From Nostoc sp. XA010 (GTDB lineage Bacteria; Cyanobacteriota; Cyanobacteriia; Cyanobacteriales; Nostocaceae), in NCBI RefSeq assembly GCF_020829625.1, contig NZ_JAIVFX010000001.1:248001-312000 (forward strand): a DNA stretch of 64,000 bases. Reading direction: 5' to 3'. Below are positions 7,057 to 16,142 of the stretch, one piece after another. The notes under the pieces were generated by a model. The model saw nothing but the letters and a program-made list of their open reading frames with translations. It did not search any database and was not told where the DNA came from. The position numbers were made by a program, and so were the translations under genes. The number at the start of each line of letters is the position of its first letter. The stretch's first letter is position 1.

Positions 7057-7611
7057 AGGAAATCACAAATTGAGTTTCAATTCCTACCCTAGCGCAGACT
7101 GTTCATTAAATGGGAATGGGGAATGGCGAATGGAATATTGAAACTAACCCATTTCCTCTGCCTCTATGCTTCTCTACGTCTTAAATGTCACCAAAGGACA
7201 ATATTAATTCACTATGTCCTCTTGGTAAATGTCTCTTTTGGTGAAGATGATGATATCTATTTGTTTTAGCTAAAAATGAGTAAACGGTAGCAAAAGCCAC
7301 CGTATTGTCTTTGTATTACAGCCATTAGGTTTGATAATTCCCATGCTTATTTATAGAGTTCCCTAAAATCCTGGCAAACTAACATTTTGCGGAAAAAATA
7401 TAAATAAACCTGAAATACCTGCTAGATAAGAGTTTTGGGATTTGGATGCTCTCAGAACACAGGGATTATTACAGGTTAAAGGAGTTTATGGTAAAAAATC
7501 AAGTTCTTTTCTCCCCCAATCTCCTCTGCTTACCTTCACCCATCATTTTTGGGTTAGTCAAGTACTAAGGTTTGCAGAGTGGTGAACTCTAATGCATCAG
7601 CTAACTAAGAA
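7057..7611. other. Intergenic stretch without recognised gene
   Basis: About 555 bp between the GTG start of the SLH lipoprotein and the stop of the glucosaminidase gene. It contains a few degenerate GGGAATGG units near 7110-7135 but no reading frame with recognisable features, tRNA or clear hairpin. Confidence 0.5.
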
Positions 7612-9177
7612 TTAGCTCCTTATTGGTGGGTTAATTTCAAAATGAATATGATTATCGTGACCACTCAGAGAAACACAAAGTCTCTCTCTAATTAACTGTT
7701 GATCGTTGAAAAACACTGTCCGTACCAACTTTTGCTTACCAATAGACTTGAGAATAGCTCGTGCAGCATCTTGATCATATTCAGAACTAGACCAAAAGAT
7801 GCCACCGAAATTTCCATTTTTTTGGGGTAAGTAAACATCGCACATCATACCAGTTTCATGTCCATGATGGTCGGGAGTGTCGCCTCCATGAGGAAGACTA
7901 ACATCGTTAATTGCGAATGGAGCAGATGTAGGGTGAGTGTTACGATAACTGTTTTGATAATCTTGGGCAATTTTTTGAATAACATCAGCTAACCAGTGTG
8001 TTCCAAAATCGTGGTTATCTTGGATGTCTTCTAGTTCACCGTTAACGAAACCATTATCACGATCGCTTTTTGGCATCAACTTCCACCGTGGTGCATTAGC
8101 TGCTTGCAACCATCGATGAGTTATTCCCCCAACATCAACTCGACCATCACCGTTAACAGTACTGCTACCAGCAATAATTGACTGAAATAGTTTGATTGCG
8201 TCAAATAGTCCTCTGTCTCTGTCTGCACTGTTAGGATTACCTACCCATGTGTAGCCTAGCTCATGCAATCGCGCCTTAATAGCCTTAACATCATCAGCTT
8301 TATTGACTCCGCCAATTCCCACACTACCACCGAGTTTAATTACCTTCGCTCCTGGTAAACTCGATGCTGTAGGTTGTTGAGTGTTCTCACCGTCCCTGTT
8401 ATCGAAAGGAACAACAACTTTAATGCGGATCTCTAAAGTTTGATCATTAATGGCAATTATCATGCGGCGATCGCCTTCTTGTTTAAAGACGAAATCAAAT
8501 TGCCATTTGCCGTCCTGACTAATTGTTACACTTGCGACTGGAAATTGATCGTCAATCATAATCGACAAAGCTTTGCCACCATCAGCTAAAGGTGCTACGC
8601 CTTCAACCCGGAAATTTTGCCCTAATTCAACTTCTTTTGGCGCACGAATTAACTGTAATTGTTCCACTGAAGCGGGAATGGTAACTCCACCTGCATTAGC
8701 CAGTAACTTTTGCGCCTCTGGAAGTAAGTCCACAACTTTACTCACATATTTAGGATCGGACGAATAGCCTTTAGCCTTGAGAAAGCCAAGGAAGTTTTCT
8801 GGCGTGTTCGTATAATCTTCTAAGCCTTTATAGGGGGTACGAGTTAAAAACTTCCAATAACCAATAATAAAAGCATCTATATCTGTAAATTTACAGAACT
8901 CAACTTCTTCTGGCTCAGAAGGAACTTTGATTTTCAACGGTTCGGCAAACCCTTTCATGTCAGGAACTCGCCATTTTAATCCGGCAAAATTATTTGCATT
9001 GACAGCAAGCTCACTTTTGCCTCTAGCAGACTCTAATAACCATTGTGCAAGGGTAACTTCTTTTAAAATTTGCCGATTAATCTCGGTAATTTTCCCATTT
9101 GCAATACCAACTTTTATAAATACTGTTGTTAAATCTTTGTTAAAATAATTGTTGACTAAATCATTTACTAATGACAT
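7612..9177 (-). CDS. Modular peptidoglycan hydrolase: glucosaminidase + PGBD + LAS-type peptidase
   Basis: 521 aa. Residues ~35-165 are a glucosaminidase domain (LAQWLLESARGKSELAVNAN with NFAGLKW, then FTDIDAFIIGYWKFL). Residues ~180-255 look like an Ig-like module. Residues ~285-365 are a peptidoglycan-binding domain (DDVKAIKARLHELGYTWVG, LFDAIKLFQ). The C-terminal part has the zinc signature of LAS-type endopeptidases (M15/M74 group): LPHGGDTPDHHGHETGMMCD and GHDNHIHFEI, i.e. H-x6-D and H-x-H. It could cut both glycan and peptide bonds of murein. There is no signal peptide or membrane helix, which is odd for a wall enzyme. It pairs with the amidase gene 131 bp upstream in the same direction. 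Confidence 0.8.
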   Translation of the reverse strand: MSLVNDLVNNYFNKDLTTVFIKVGIANGKITEINRQILKEVTLAQWLLESARGKSELAVNANNFAGLKWRVPDMKGFAEPLKIKVPSEPEEVEFCKFTDIDAFIIGYWKFLTRTPYKGLEDYTNTPENFLGFLKAKGYSSDPKYVSKVVDLLPEAQKLLANAGGVTIPASVEQLQLIRAPKEVELGQNFRVEGVAPLADGGKALSIMIDDQFPVASVTISQDGKWQFDFVFKQEGDRRMIIAINDQTLEIRIKVVVPFDNRDGENTQQPTASSLPGAKVIKLGGSVGIGGVNKADDVKAIKARLHELGYTWVGNPNSADRDRGLFDAIKLFQSIIAGSSTVNGDGRVDVGGITHRWLQAANAPRWKLMPKSDRDNGFVNGELEDIQDNHDFGTHWLADVIQKIAQDYQNSYRNTHPTSAPFAINDVSLPHGGDTPDHHGHETGMMCDVYLPQKNGNFGGIFWSSSEYDQDAARAILKSIGKQKLVRTVFFNDQQLIRERLCVSLSGHDNHIHFEINPPIRS

Positions 9178-9243
9178 ATATTTGCTATTAAAAAGCTTTT
9201 AAAATACCAAATTTATTATAGAAGGAATTAGATTTGAAGAAAA

Positions 9244-9294
9244 ATTCAGGAGTCATAAGTTAGAATACCCAACTGAATTCTGACTCCTGAATTC
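9244..9294. repeat. Inverted repeat of the AATTCAGGAGTCA family
   Basis: AATTCAGGAGTCA (9244-9256) and TGACTCCTGAATT (9282-9294) form a 13-bp stem between the two wall-hydrolase genes. A single copy of the same word occurs at about 2703 and a diverged one near 37110, so this is a dispersed repeat. It could attenuate transcription between the genes. Confidence 0.5.
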
Positions 9295-9308
9295 TGCTTG
9301 ATAAATAG

Positions 9309-10067
9309 CTAATGTTTTTCTATAACTTTGCTGTATCCAGCAAAAATAAAATGCTCGTTTCGGTTTACTTTAGTTTTATCAGGCCACTTAACCCAATAAT
9401 GGTTTTCCTCAAAACGGACATCTAAAACGGGGTAACTCCCTGGCTCAATATCAAATAGAGATTCTTTTGGTAGCTCTGATGCCTGTTCTGTAGAAGGCTT
9501 TAGAACTGTTTTTGTTGTAACTTGCAAAATATAATTTTTGTTAGGTTTAGCTTCATCTTTTGACTCACCAATTAATCCATCTTTAATTGCTTCGGCCATT
9601 TTTTCAGCATCAAAGCGATCCATATCTGTTTTAGAGTCACAGAAGCAGCACTCAATTAAAATAGCTGGCATTTGTGTATTCTTTATAACAAAGAAACCTG
9701 TATTTTTAACCCCTCTACTATGAAAACCAAGTTTAACAATCTCTTTAAGAACTGATTGAGCAATACCTTGTGATGCATTACTAATGGCAAAAACTTCTGT
9801 GCCATTGGCTATAGCGTTGAATTTATTAAAGTGAATCGAAACATAGAGATTAACGTTATTGGCATTCGCTTTATTAGTTCGTTGTCTCAGAGAATCGGTT
9901 ACACTGCTAGCACTTGTGGGAGTGCAATCAATAGCGATATGACCTGCTGCTTTAAGTTTTTGTATCAATTGTGTCCCAACTGCTTTAGTTAAAGCATCTT
10001 CTTGTTTTATACCTGTTGCTCCTGTATCTGGAGGGCAATTGTGCCCTATATCAATACCAAATTTCAT
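9309..10067 (-). CDS. N-acetylmuramoyl-L-alanine amidase (Amidase_3)
   Basis: 252 aa. Residues 1-165 are an Amidase_3 zinc domain with ligands His9 (FGIDIGHN), Glu23 and His79 (LYVSIHFN), and catalytic Glu139 (AILIECCF). It cleaves the bond between muramic acid and the stem peptide. The last ~70 residues (FDIEPGSYPVLDVRFEENHY, VKWPDKTKVNRNEHFIF) look like a small beta-rich binding module. As with its neighbour at 7612, no signal peptide is present, so secretion by holin, injection machine or lysis would be needed. The two genes are codirectional and likely co-transcribed. Confidence 0.85.
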   Translation of the reverse strand: MKFGIDIGHNCPPDTGATGIKQEDALTKAVGTQLIQKLKAAGHIAIDCTPTSASSVTDSLRQRTNKANANNVNLYVSIHFNKFNAIANGTEVFAISNASQGIAQSVLKEIVKLGFHSRGVKNTGFFVIKNTQMPAILIECCFCDSKTDMDRFDAEKMAEAIKDGLIGESKDEAKPNKNYILQVTTKTVLKPSTEQASELPKESLFDIEPGSYPVLDVRFEENHYWVKWPDKTKVNRNEHFIFAGYSKVIEKH

Positions 10068-10138
10068 AGAGTTGATGTCCTTTTTATAACTTGAGAAGTA
10101 CGTCTTAACCTACTATACTGTATTAATATTAACCCAAG

Positions 10139-10166
10139 TGCGTAGGCGTAGCCCGTCGTAGACATC
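10139..10166. repeat. Dispersed GCGTAGGCGTAGCCC repeat
   Basis: The words TGCGTAGGCGTAGCCC and GTCGTAGACATCCC make up a short repeat that is common in Nostoc-type genomes. Further copies or parts occur at 3709, 10931, 13323 and 38937 in this window. It lies just before the stop of the gene at 10169. Confidence 0.6.
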
Positions 10167-10168
10167 CC

Positions 10169-10789
10169 TTAATAAATGTTTCGCCAAGCTTTCACTGTTC
10201 CTTTGCCAATTTCGCTATCAACAGTTTGACCACCTTCCAAGACTAGTCTGATGTCTAAGTTCTCATCTGGAGCATTTTTCAAAGCAGTGGCTAATTCTTG
10301 ACTGACAACAAATGTGCCAGTTGAACCGTCTAATTGAAAAACTTTTTCCTTGATTTTAAGCAAAAGTTTATCGACTTTCTTGGTAGTGACAAACCTAAGA
10401 AACTCAGGTCTAGGATACACACGACCTGCGGTGTAGAAAGGAGACCTTGCTTCACCCGAATTGACAGTTACGAGAACTCGAATACTCGAAGGAGTCCACA
10501 AACTAATAACTTGTGTTGAACCCTCACGGAACAAATAGCCACCTAAGGAGTTGCGGTCAAAAACCCCAAGAAACTCCCCTTCAAAAGGGTCAACGATTCT
10601 CACGGCTTTCGACCAAGGCACATCCATATCGGGAGACAGTCCTGCTGATTTGACTACTGGTAAATCACTTGATGCTTTGGCAAGGCTAACTACCTCTTGA
10701 ACAGTGAAAGCAGGACAAACTTGGGGTGAAAGCACAGCCAAGATAGTCCCTAAAAAAAGAACTGGAATTGTCTGCGGTAAGTTCATCAT
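10169..10789 (-). CDS. Secreted hypothetical protein
   Basis: 206 aa. A signal peptide is evident (hydrophobic core VLFLGTILAVLSPQVC, then PAFTVQE as a likely cleavage region). The mature part has no domain that I recognise; it contains IVDPFEGEFLGVFDRNSLGG and FYTAGRVYPRPEFLRF and is mostly beta-predicted with a charged C-terminal third (LDIRLVLEGG, GKGTVKAWRNIY). It stands between the amidase and holB, all on the minus strand, with gaps above 100 bp on both sides. Function unknown. Confidence 0.6.
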   Translation of the reverse strand: MMNLPQTIPVLFLGTILAVLSPQVCPAFTVQEVVSLAKASSDLPVVKSAGLSPDMDVPWSKAVRIVDPFEGEFLGVFDRNSLGGYLFREGSTQVISLWTPSSIRVLVTVNSGEARSPFYTAGRVYPRPEFLRFVTTKKVDKLLLKIKEKVFQLDGSTGTFVVSQELATALKNAPDENLDIRLVLEGGQTVDSEIGKGTVKAWRNIY

Positions 10790-11056
10790 GAGTCAGGGTA
10801 CAATCTTCAAAAACAACAATCGGACAGCCTTTATTAGTCATCCCCCGCAAGGCTTTTATTTGCTATGAAGCTTTGACAATTGAGCAAAATTCAGTGTTTT
10901 GGGGCAATCTCTTAACTCACTGCATCCTCTAGGAGACGCTTGGCGTAGCTTACTATTAATAATACACAAGTACTAATATTTACGGGTACTTAAGTAATAT
11001 CATTTAATATTGCTAAAGGACTTAAGGTTTTTATGCAAGAGTTAGTAGATGGAATT

Positions 11057-11998
11057 TTATTTTTGACATACAGATAAAAGCAGACATTCCCAAACTAGGC
11101 GTGGTTGAGCGTAAGAAAGTAAGTATTTACGAGATTGTTCTAGCTGGTTGATGATGCTGGGTTGATGCCACTGCTGCCAGTAGAATTGCTGAAGATAATC
11201 AATTAACCACAGTTGGGCTTCTGTATCTAAATCCTTATCAATCTTCTTAGCTAACTCCAAGGCTTTGCGGTAAGAAGCAGGAGCTTTTTTTAAGTCTTCG
11301 AGTAAGTCAGAAGGAATAGCTTGTAATTGCTCGTAAGATGCGATCGCACTTCCGGCACTGCCAGCTGCTATGCTCAATACTGCCTGATTTAGCAAAATTT
11401 CTTGATGACCAGTTTGTGTGAGTACAACAGCCAAAGACTGTGCATCTAAGCGATAAAAAGGAATGCGTTGACAGCGTGACACCAAAGTTGGCAAAACAGA
11501 CTCAGGTGTAGGTGCAATTAAAATCAACGTCGCCTGTCCCGGTTCTTCTAAAGTTTTAAGTAAAGCATTAGCTGCTGCTTCTGCCATTGTTTGGGCTTCT
11601 TCCAGGACCACTACATTCCTTGGTGCTTCCAAGGGTGGACGACTCAGAAACTCGGTAATTTCCCGAATTTGCTCTAGCCGAATTACAGGTGGTGCTTTAC
11701 GCTTAAGTCCTTTTTCGGCTGCTTCTGCTGCTGTTAATCGTTGTCCCTGGTATTGGTACGTCGGTTGCACCCACAACAAAGCTGGATGGTTCCCTTGACG
11801 CAAACGGTTTTGTAAAGCCGCAGTGACTCCCATCTCGCTAGAAAATAGCAATTCCACAAAACACCTAGCTGCCAAACTTCTTCCTACACCATCTGGTCCC
11901 ACAAATAGATACGCTGGAGCAACCCGATTTTGTCTGACAGCCTGAGTGAGTAATTCTATGGCTTGCTGTTGTCCTACAAGTGGTGCAAATGAGTTAAT
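11057..11998 (-). CDS. holB: DNA polymerase III subunit delta-prime, apparent ATT start
   Basis: 313 aa if started at the ATT codon 11998-11996 (reads NSFAPLVGQQQAIELLTQAV after the start). This N-terminus, including LVGQQQAI and the degenerate P-loop GPDGVGRS (Arg in place of the usual Lys), is family-conserved, so the first in-frame ATG (11902) would cut into the fold. A GAAGG Shine-Dalgarno sequence lies nine bases before ATT, and an in-frame TGA is two codons upstream. AAA+ landmarks follow: APRNVVVLEEAQTMAEAAAN and LLKTLEEPGQATLILIAP with the SRCQRIPF arginine-finger region. It belongs to the clamp-loader complex in the cytosol. The usual partner tmk is 20 kb away here. Confidence 0.85.
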   Translation of the reverse strand: MNSFAPLVGQQQAIELLTQAVRQNRVAPAYLFVGPDGVGRSLAARCFVELLFSSEMGVTAALQNRLRQGNHPALLWVQPTYQYQGQRLTAAEAAEKGLKRKAPPVIRLEQIREITEFLSRPPLEAPRNVVVLEEAQTMAEAAANALLKTLEEPGQATLILIAPTPESVLPTLVSRCQRIPFYRLDAQSLAVVLTQTGHQEILLNQAVLSIAAGSAGSAIASYEQLQAIPSDLLEDLKKAPASYRKALELAKKIDKDLDTEAQLWLIDYLQQFYWQQWHQPSIINQLEQSRKYLLSYAQPRLVWECLLLSVCQK

Positions 11999-12249
11999 AG
12001 TTCAGTACCTTCGCCAAAACAAGAATATAGAAAACAATGGGCTGATGTAGTAGAGTTGTTGTCTTCTAGAACGACAACTTAAGATACTACAAAATGCCAA
12101 TATTTGACATACTAGCACTGTTGCAATGACTTCTACCGCGTAAAATTGTAGCGTTTTTAAACGCAAAGTAAGCGCATAGATACACAGAGTCTTTTTGAGG
12201 GGAATTTGTTACAACAAATTTATGTAATGTTTTACTTAGGAAGTCTCAG

Positions 12250-12831
12250 ATGTCGTACAAACAATTTATTTATTGGTGGCAAAAATCCTTACCTTCTATC
12301 TTGGTACGTGTTGCTGTACGTGCAGTGGTAATAATTTGTCTAACAGTAGGGGTGTGTGGCATATTGGGAAGCACTGCTCCTGTGAGTAATGCTCAATTGG
12401 TAAGTACCACTAAGGGTATCCAAGATAAACAGACACCATTAAAATCAACAGCCCTAAATGCTACTGTATATCACAGCCCTGATTGTAATTGTTGTGGCGG
12501 GTGGATTGACCACTTAAAGGCACAAGGTTTTCAAATCACAGACTTTTCCACACCTGACATCGAAACAGTCAAACAAAAGTATAATGTGCCAGATAACTTG
12601 TCATCTTGCCACACAGCAATTGTTAATGGATATGTTATCGAAGGACACGTTCCAGCAGACGATATCAAACGTTTGCTTCAAGAAAAGCCAAATGTCATTG
12701 GTTTATCTGTTCCTCAAATGCCTGTAGGCACTCCTGGGATGGAGATCGGGGATAGAAAAGACCCGTTTTCTGTGCTTTCCTTTGATAGCAAAGGCTCAGT
12801 TTCGGTATTCAATCGATACCCGTCCTCTTGA
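12250..12831 (+). CDS. DUF411 metal-binding-like secreted protein
   Basis: 193 aa. An N-terminal membrane/signal segment (about residues 21-45) is followed by a DUF411 domain: ATVYHSPDCNCCGGWIDHLK, LSSCHTAIVNGYVIEGHVPA, IKRLLQEKPNVIGLSVPQMP and GTPGMEIGDRKDPFSVLSF. The CNCCGGW cysteines and the CHT and GHVP motifs suggest copper or other soft-metal binding; DUF411 genes often travel with metal-resistance loci. An AGGA box lies nine bases before the ATG. It is divergent from holB and convergent with the TPR gene at 12951, and no metal-efflux gene is adjacent. Confidence 0.85.
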   Translation: MSYKQFIYWWQKSLPSILVRVAVRAVVIICLTVGVCGILGSTAPVSNAQLVSTTKGIQDKQTPLKSTALNATVYHSPDCNCCGGWIDHLKAQGFQITDFSTPDIETVKQKYNVPDNLSSCHTAIVNGYVIEGHVPADDIKRLLQEKPNVIGLSVPQMPVGTPGMEIGDRKDPFSVLSFDSKGSVSVFNRYPSS

Positions 12832-12850
12832 TGTAATCTGGCTGTATTTA

Positions 12851-12922
12851 GAGGATGTTTTAAAAGCGTATTTTCATGTATTTTAGCGATTTCTAATCGC
12901 CAAAGCCTTTTAAAACATCCTC
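12851..12922. repeat. 72-bp MITE-like palindrome / bidirectional terminator
   Basis: Perfect 16-bp terminal inverted repeats GAGGATGTTTTAAAAG and CTTTTAAAACATCCTC enclose 40 bp that hold an inner hairpin GCGATT-TCT-AATCGC. It lies between two convergent genes and could terminate both. The size and long perfect ends also fit a non-autonomous element; no clear target duplication is visible. Confidence 0.55.
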
Positions 12923-12950
12923 ACATTACCTAAATCAGTGGTGAGAAATA

Positions 12951-13919
12951 TTACTGGTTAGAATAAGCTTTGATGAACTGCGACAAATGACTGAACCATC
13001 TCCTAAACCACAATGGAGATACTGCACTTGCAACATTTTGAGAAAGAAGCTCAATGGCATGGTTACAATCTTGCAGACTTGCATCTAGTCCCATTGTCTG
13101 ATAAGTTTCGCGGGCATGACAAAAAGCATCCATCGCTTCTGATTCTCGATTGATTTTTTCTAACACCAGACCCAAACTAAACCAGGCATTTGCTTCTGCA
13201 TTTTGATCATCAAGATTTTTTCTGATCTCTAATGAATATTGATGAAACTCAACTGCCTTTTGGTACTGTCCCAGAGCATTATAAGCATTGCCCAACGCAC
13301 TTAAGGCCATGGCTTCCCCGTTGCGTTGGCATTGCCCGCCGTAGGCATCGTAGATGAATCTTGCCAGCTCTAACCATTGCTGGTAAAACTCAATTGCCAG
13401 TTGGTACTGTCCCAACGATTCATAAGTATTGCCCAAACTTCCCAGACAAATGCATTCCCCAGTCCAATCGCCTATTTTCTTGGTGATACTCAACCACTGG
13501 TGATAAAATTCGATCGCTTGCTCATACTTGCCCAGGTATTCATAAGTATTGCCCAAGCTTCCCAAGCAAATAGCCTCCCCAGTCCAATCGCCTATTTTTC
13601 TAGTGATACTCAACCACTGGTGATAAAATTCAATCGCTCGCTGGTATTTTCCCAGTGATTGGTAAGCGTTGCCCAATCCAGATAAAGATTTAGCTTCCCC
13701 TAAGCGATCGCCTATTTCTTTCGCTATATCCAACCACTGCTGATAAAACTCTATTGCCAGGTGATATTCGCCTAGTGAGTGGTAAGCATTGCCCAAACTT
13801 CCTAGACAAACGACTTCCCTATTGCGATCGCCTGTTTCTCTGGCTTTGTGCAAGCACCGCTTTTCAAACTCAATGGACTCGATGTTATTTAGGCTCCCGG
13901 ATTTAATTACTTCTGTCAT
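12951..13919 (-). CDS. Tetratricopeptide repeat protein (40-residue repeats)
   Basis: 322 aa, cytosolic. Six or so 40-residue TPRs of the kind LGSLGNAYHSLGEYHLAIEF-YQQWLDIAKEIGDR repeat along residues 35-285, the type seen in signalling scaffolds. Between repeats four and five the usual 7-residue turn (KKIGDWT) is replaced by 14 residues (RFIYDAYGGQCQRN). That extra segment is encoded by a copy of the dispersed GCGTTGGCATTGCCC repeat (13323-13350 on the plus strand), so a small repeat has been taken into the protein in frame. The C-terminus (VASAVSPLWFRRWFSHLSQF) is not repetitive. The binding partner is unknown. Confidence 0.85.
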   Translation of the reverse strand: MTEVIKSGSLNNIESIEFEKRCLHKARETGDRNREVVCLGSLGNAYHSLGEYHLAIEFYQQWLDIAKEIGDRLGEAKSLSGLGNAYQSLGKYQRAIEFYHQWLSITRKIGDWTGEAICLGSLGNTYEYLGKYEQAIEFYHQWLSITKKIGDWTGECICLGSLGNTYESLGQYQLAIEFYQQWLELARFIYDAYGGQCQRNGEAMALSALGNAYNALGQYQKAVEFHQYSLEIRKNLDDQNAEANAWFSLGLVLEKINRESEAMDAFCHARETYQTMGLDASLQDCNHAIELLSQNVASAVSPLWFRRWFSHLSQFIKAYSNQ

Positions 13920-14168
13920 TCTCTATAGAAAAGGAAATTTGTGATCGATAAGCTGTCGATTATACAATTTTCTGTGGCTTTCGCACACTATAAGTACAAC
14001 TTATAAGCACAAATTATCTCAAAATTTATAACTTATTTTTCAAGATAAAACTTTCTTTTATACACAGTAATTTCTGCGTAGGAAAGGCTTTTATTTATAT
14101 TGGTAACAAGCGCACGAATATACTATAATAAAAATTTCGATTTTTAAAAAGATATTAGAAAAACCAAA

Positions 14169-14555
14169 TCAATCAGCAGCAGCGTAATCAGGCAATGCGT
14201 TGAGTTGTAAATTAACAGCGCTTAGATAATTTTGGTCATTTAAAACTTGTGATGGTAATTTATCTGCATTAACGGCAGCCTTCACCAAATCTTTTGCAAT
14301 AATATTTCTGTTTTGAGTTTGAAATATTAGCGTTTCTCCACTAGGAATCCCGTGCTGTTTCAAACCTCCCTGATAAGCAAAAGTAACTAGATTGAAAGGC
14401 TGGAGGTAACTAACAGAAGTAGAACTGGATAAATTGTTAGAGTTAATAGCTATCTCGCTACTATTATTACTCGCTGTTTGAGCACCAGCAATTGTAGGTA
14501 TAAAAGTAATAAAACCAAAAATCAGTCCAGAATTTATTAAAGTAACAAGTTTCAT
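14169..14555 (-). CDS. Small secreted hypothetical protein
   Basis: 128 aa with a signal peptide (LINSGLIFGFITFIPTIAGA, cleavage near AQT). A Ser/Asn-rich stretch follows, then a conserved-looking module: FNLVTFAYQGGLKQHGIPSG, AKDLVKAAVNADKLPSQVLN and YLSAVNLQLNALPDY. I recognise this pattern from short exported proteins in Nostoc-type genomes but know no function. It is monocistronic. A CTCACCC-AAAA-GGGTGAG hairpin sits about 110 bp upstream of the start. Confidence 0.6.
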   Translation of the reverse strand: MKLVTLINSGLIFGFITFIPTIAGAQTASNNSSEIAINSNNLSSSTSVSYLQPFNLVTFAYQGGLKQHGIPSGETLIFQTQNRNIIAKDLVKAAVNADKLPSQVLNDQNYLSAVNLQLNALPDYAAAD

Positions 14556-15157
14556 AAGGATTTTCTTAAGTAAAATGCGATTGGTGTCCTTTAGTAATAG
14601 ATTCCTCTTTATTATTAATCTCAGCTTCCTTCACTCAGGTCACCTGATCGGTTGAGATATGACTCACCCAAAAGGGTGAGCTAATTGAAGAATACAAAGA
14701 GCAATAGAGACTCTTTAAGTTCAAATACAGAATAGATTGGTTTAAATTTCCAATTACTTAACTGAGGCGAGTTGAACATTTATGCAATTTTTAATTCGCC
14801 TCTTGAGTTCCCCTAATGGGCAAGAATGCCTGAATATCTGCAAATTTAGTAACACAGATTACTTTTTTGTATAAAACTTACATTTATTTTTTGATATACG
14901 TAGTAACGCGCTACATAAAGGTTTTGGTGTCCTACTCTCGGCGATAACGTTTAGTGGGGAGATGTTATAAAACACAACAGCGTTGCATTAAGACAATTGG
15001 CAAAATCCACACCTGAAAGTATCCGGTTTTGCTCACTAGCTCTGAAGCTAGCTTGTTAAGTTAGAGAAGTGCTCAATTGCAAGCTCAATCTTTACTCACA
15101 CCAATAATCATCAACAGTTGTAAAAACTATTGTCTTTAGGGTTTGCAGAAAAGTTTA
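14556..15157. other. 600-bp divergent intergenic region with hairpin
   Basis: Holds CTCACCC (14663-14669) / GGGTGAG (14674-14680), a 7-bp hairpin in the upstream region of the minus-strand gene, and otherwise A/T-rich sequence. Its length suggests regulatory content for the secreted protein or the GDSL esterase, but I see no gene in it. Confidence 0.4.
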
Positions 15158-16048
15158 ATGCAAAGAAAAAAGTGGCTTTTAAGAACAGGACTTGCTCTCC
15201 TTATTTTTATCATGGTTGTAGCGGCAAAATTTATGGATAAAACTCATCCCATTTCAGAAGTTTACGTATTTGGGGATAGTCTTTCGGATACAGGGATGGT
15301 ATTCCGGGCGACAGGAGGAATGTACCCACCTAATCCAACTTACTTTCAGGGGCGTTACTCGAATGGTCGGGTTTGGATTGAGTATCTTGGCGAAAGCCTC
15401 CATCTCTCCTCTAAGCAAACTCACAATTTTGCTTACGGAGGATCAACTACTGGCAGTGTTGGCAACAGTTATGTACCTAGCTTGCTAAATCAAGTGCAGA
15501 CGTTTACGCAGACACATCAACATACGAATCCAGATGCTTTGTATGTGCTGTGGGCAGGCGCAAATGATTATTTACAAGGGGTAAGCAGTGCAACTATTCC
15601 TGTTAAAAATGTGACAACGGCAATCAACTCTCTAACTGATGTGGGTGCTAAAAAGATTCTGGTTGCAAATTTACCAGATTTAGGACAGTTACCTGCCACT
15701 AGAAACAGTGCGAATTCTGTGAACCTCAGTGCATTAACACAAGCACATAATCAAGGCTTGAGACGATCGCTTAAAGTACTTAGTCAACAGCATTCCGATC
15801 TGGAGATTGTGCAATTAGATGCCAACGCGCTATATCGAGATGCAATGGCAAATCCGGCAGCCTTTAATTTTAGCAATGTCACCAGTCCATGTTTGTCAGG
15901 CGATCGCACCTGTGGTAAACCAGACCAGTTTTTGTTCTGGGATGGCATTCATCCGACATCTGCGGCTCATCGCATTATCGGGGAAACTGCTTTTTCAACA
16001 ATTCAAGAGGCAGGGATGATTAATCCTCGTTCAATGTTGGTTTCGTAA
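15158..16048 (+). CDS. GDSL/SGNH family esterase-lipase
   Basis: 296 aa from ATG 15158; a TTG five codons upstream is also possible. A membrane/signal segment (TGLALLIFIMVVAAKFM) leads to block I FGDSLSDTG with the nucleophile Ser. Block III appears as LYVLWAGANDY with its Asn, and block V as LFWDGIHPTSAAH with the catalytic Asp and His. Such enzymes hydrolyse lipid, thioester or polysaccharide acyl esters outside the cytoplasm. A partial relative with a PEP-CTERM tail is present at 5242-5568, so there has been duplication or separate acquisition of this family. The gene stands alone. Confidence 0.9.
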   Translation: MQRKKWLLRTGLALLIFIMVVAAKFMDKTHPISEVYVFGDSLSDTGMVFRATGGMYPPNPTYFQGRYSNGRVWIEYLGESLHLSSKQTHNFAYGGSTTGSVGNSYVPSLLNQVQTFTQTHQHTNPDALYVLWAGANDYLQGVSSATIPVKNVTTAINSLTDVGAKKILVANLPDLGQLPATRNSANSVNLSALTQAHNQGLRRSLKVLSQQHSDLEIVQLDANALYRDAMANPAAFNFSNVTSPCLSGDRTCGKPDQFLFWDGIHPTSAAHRIIGETAFSTIQEAGMINPRSMLVS

Positions 16049-16142
16049 CTTATTTGAACAGTTTTTGCAGGGCTAAAATTCGTATCCGCTCAAAAATGTT
16101 TTAAATTACAGCGTTTTTCATCTATTTGAACCACAATCTTTG

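Noticed and set aside
7612..10067. Prophage lysis module
   Set aside because: No phage structural, integrase or holin genes were found in the window; kept only as an idea for the leaderless hydrolases.
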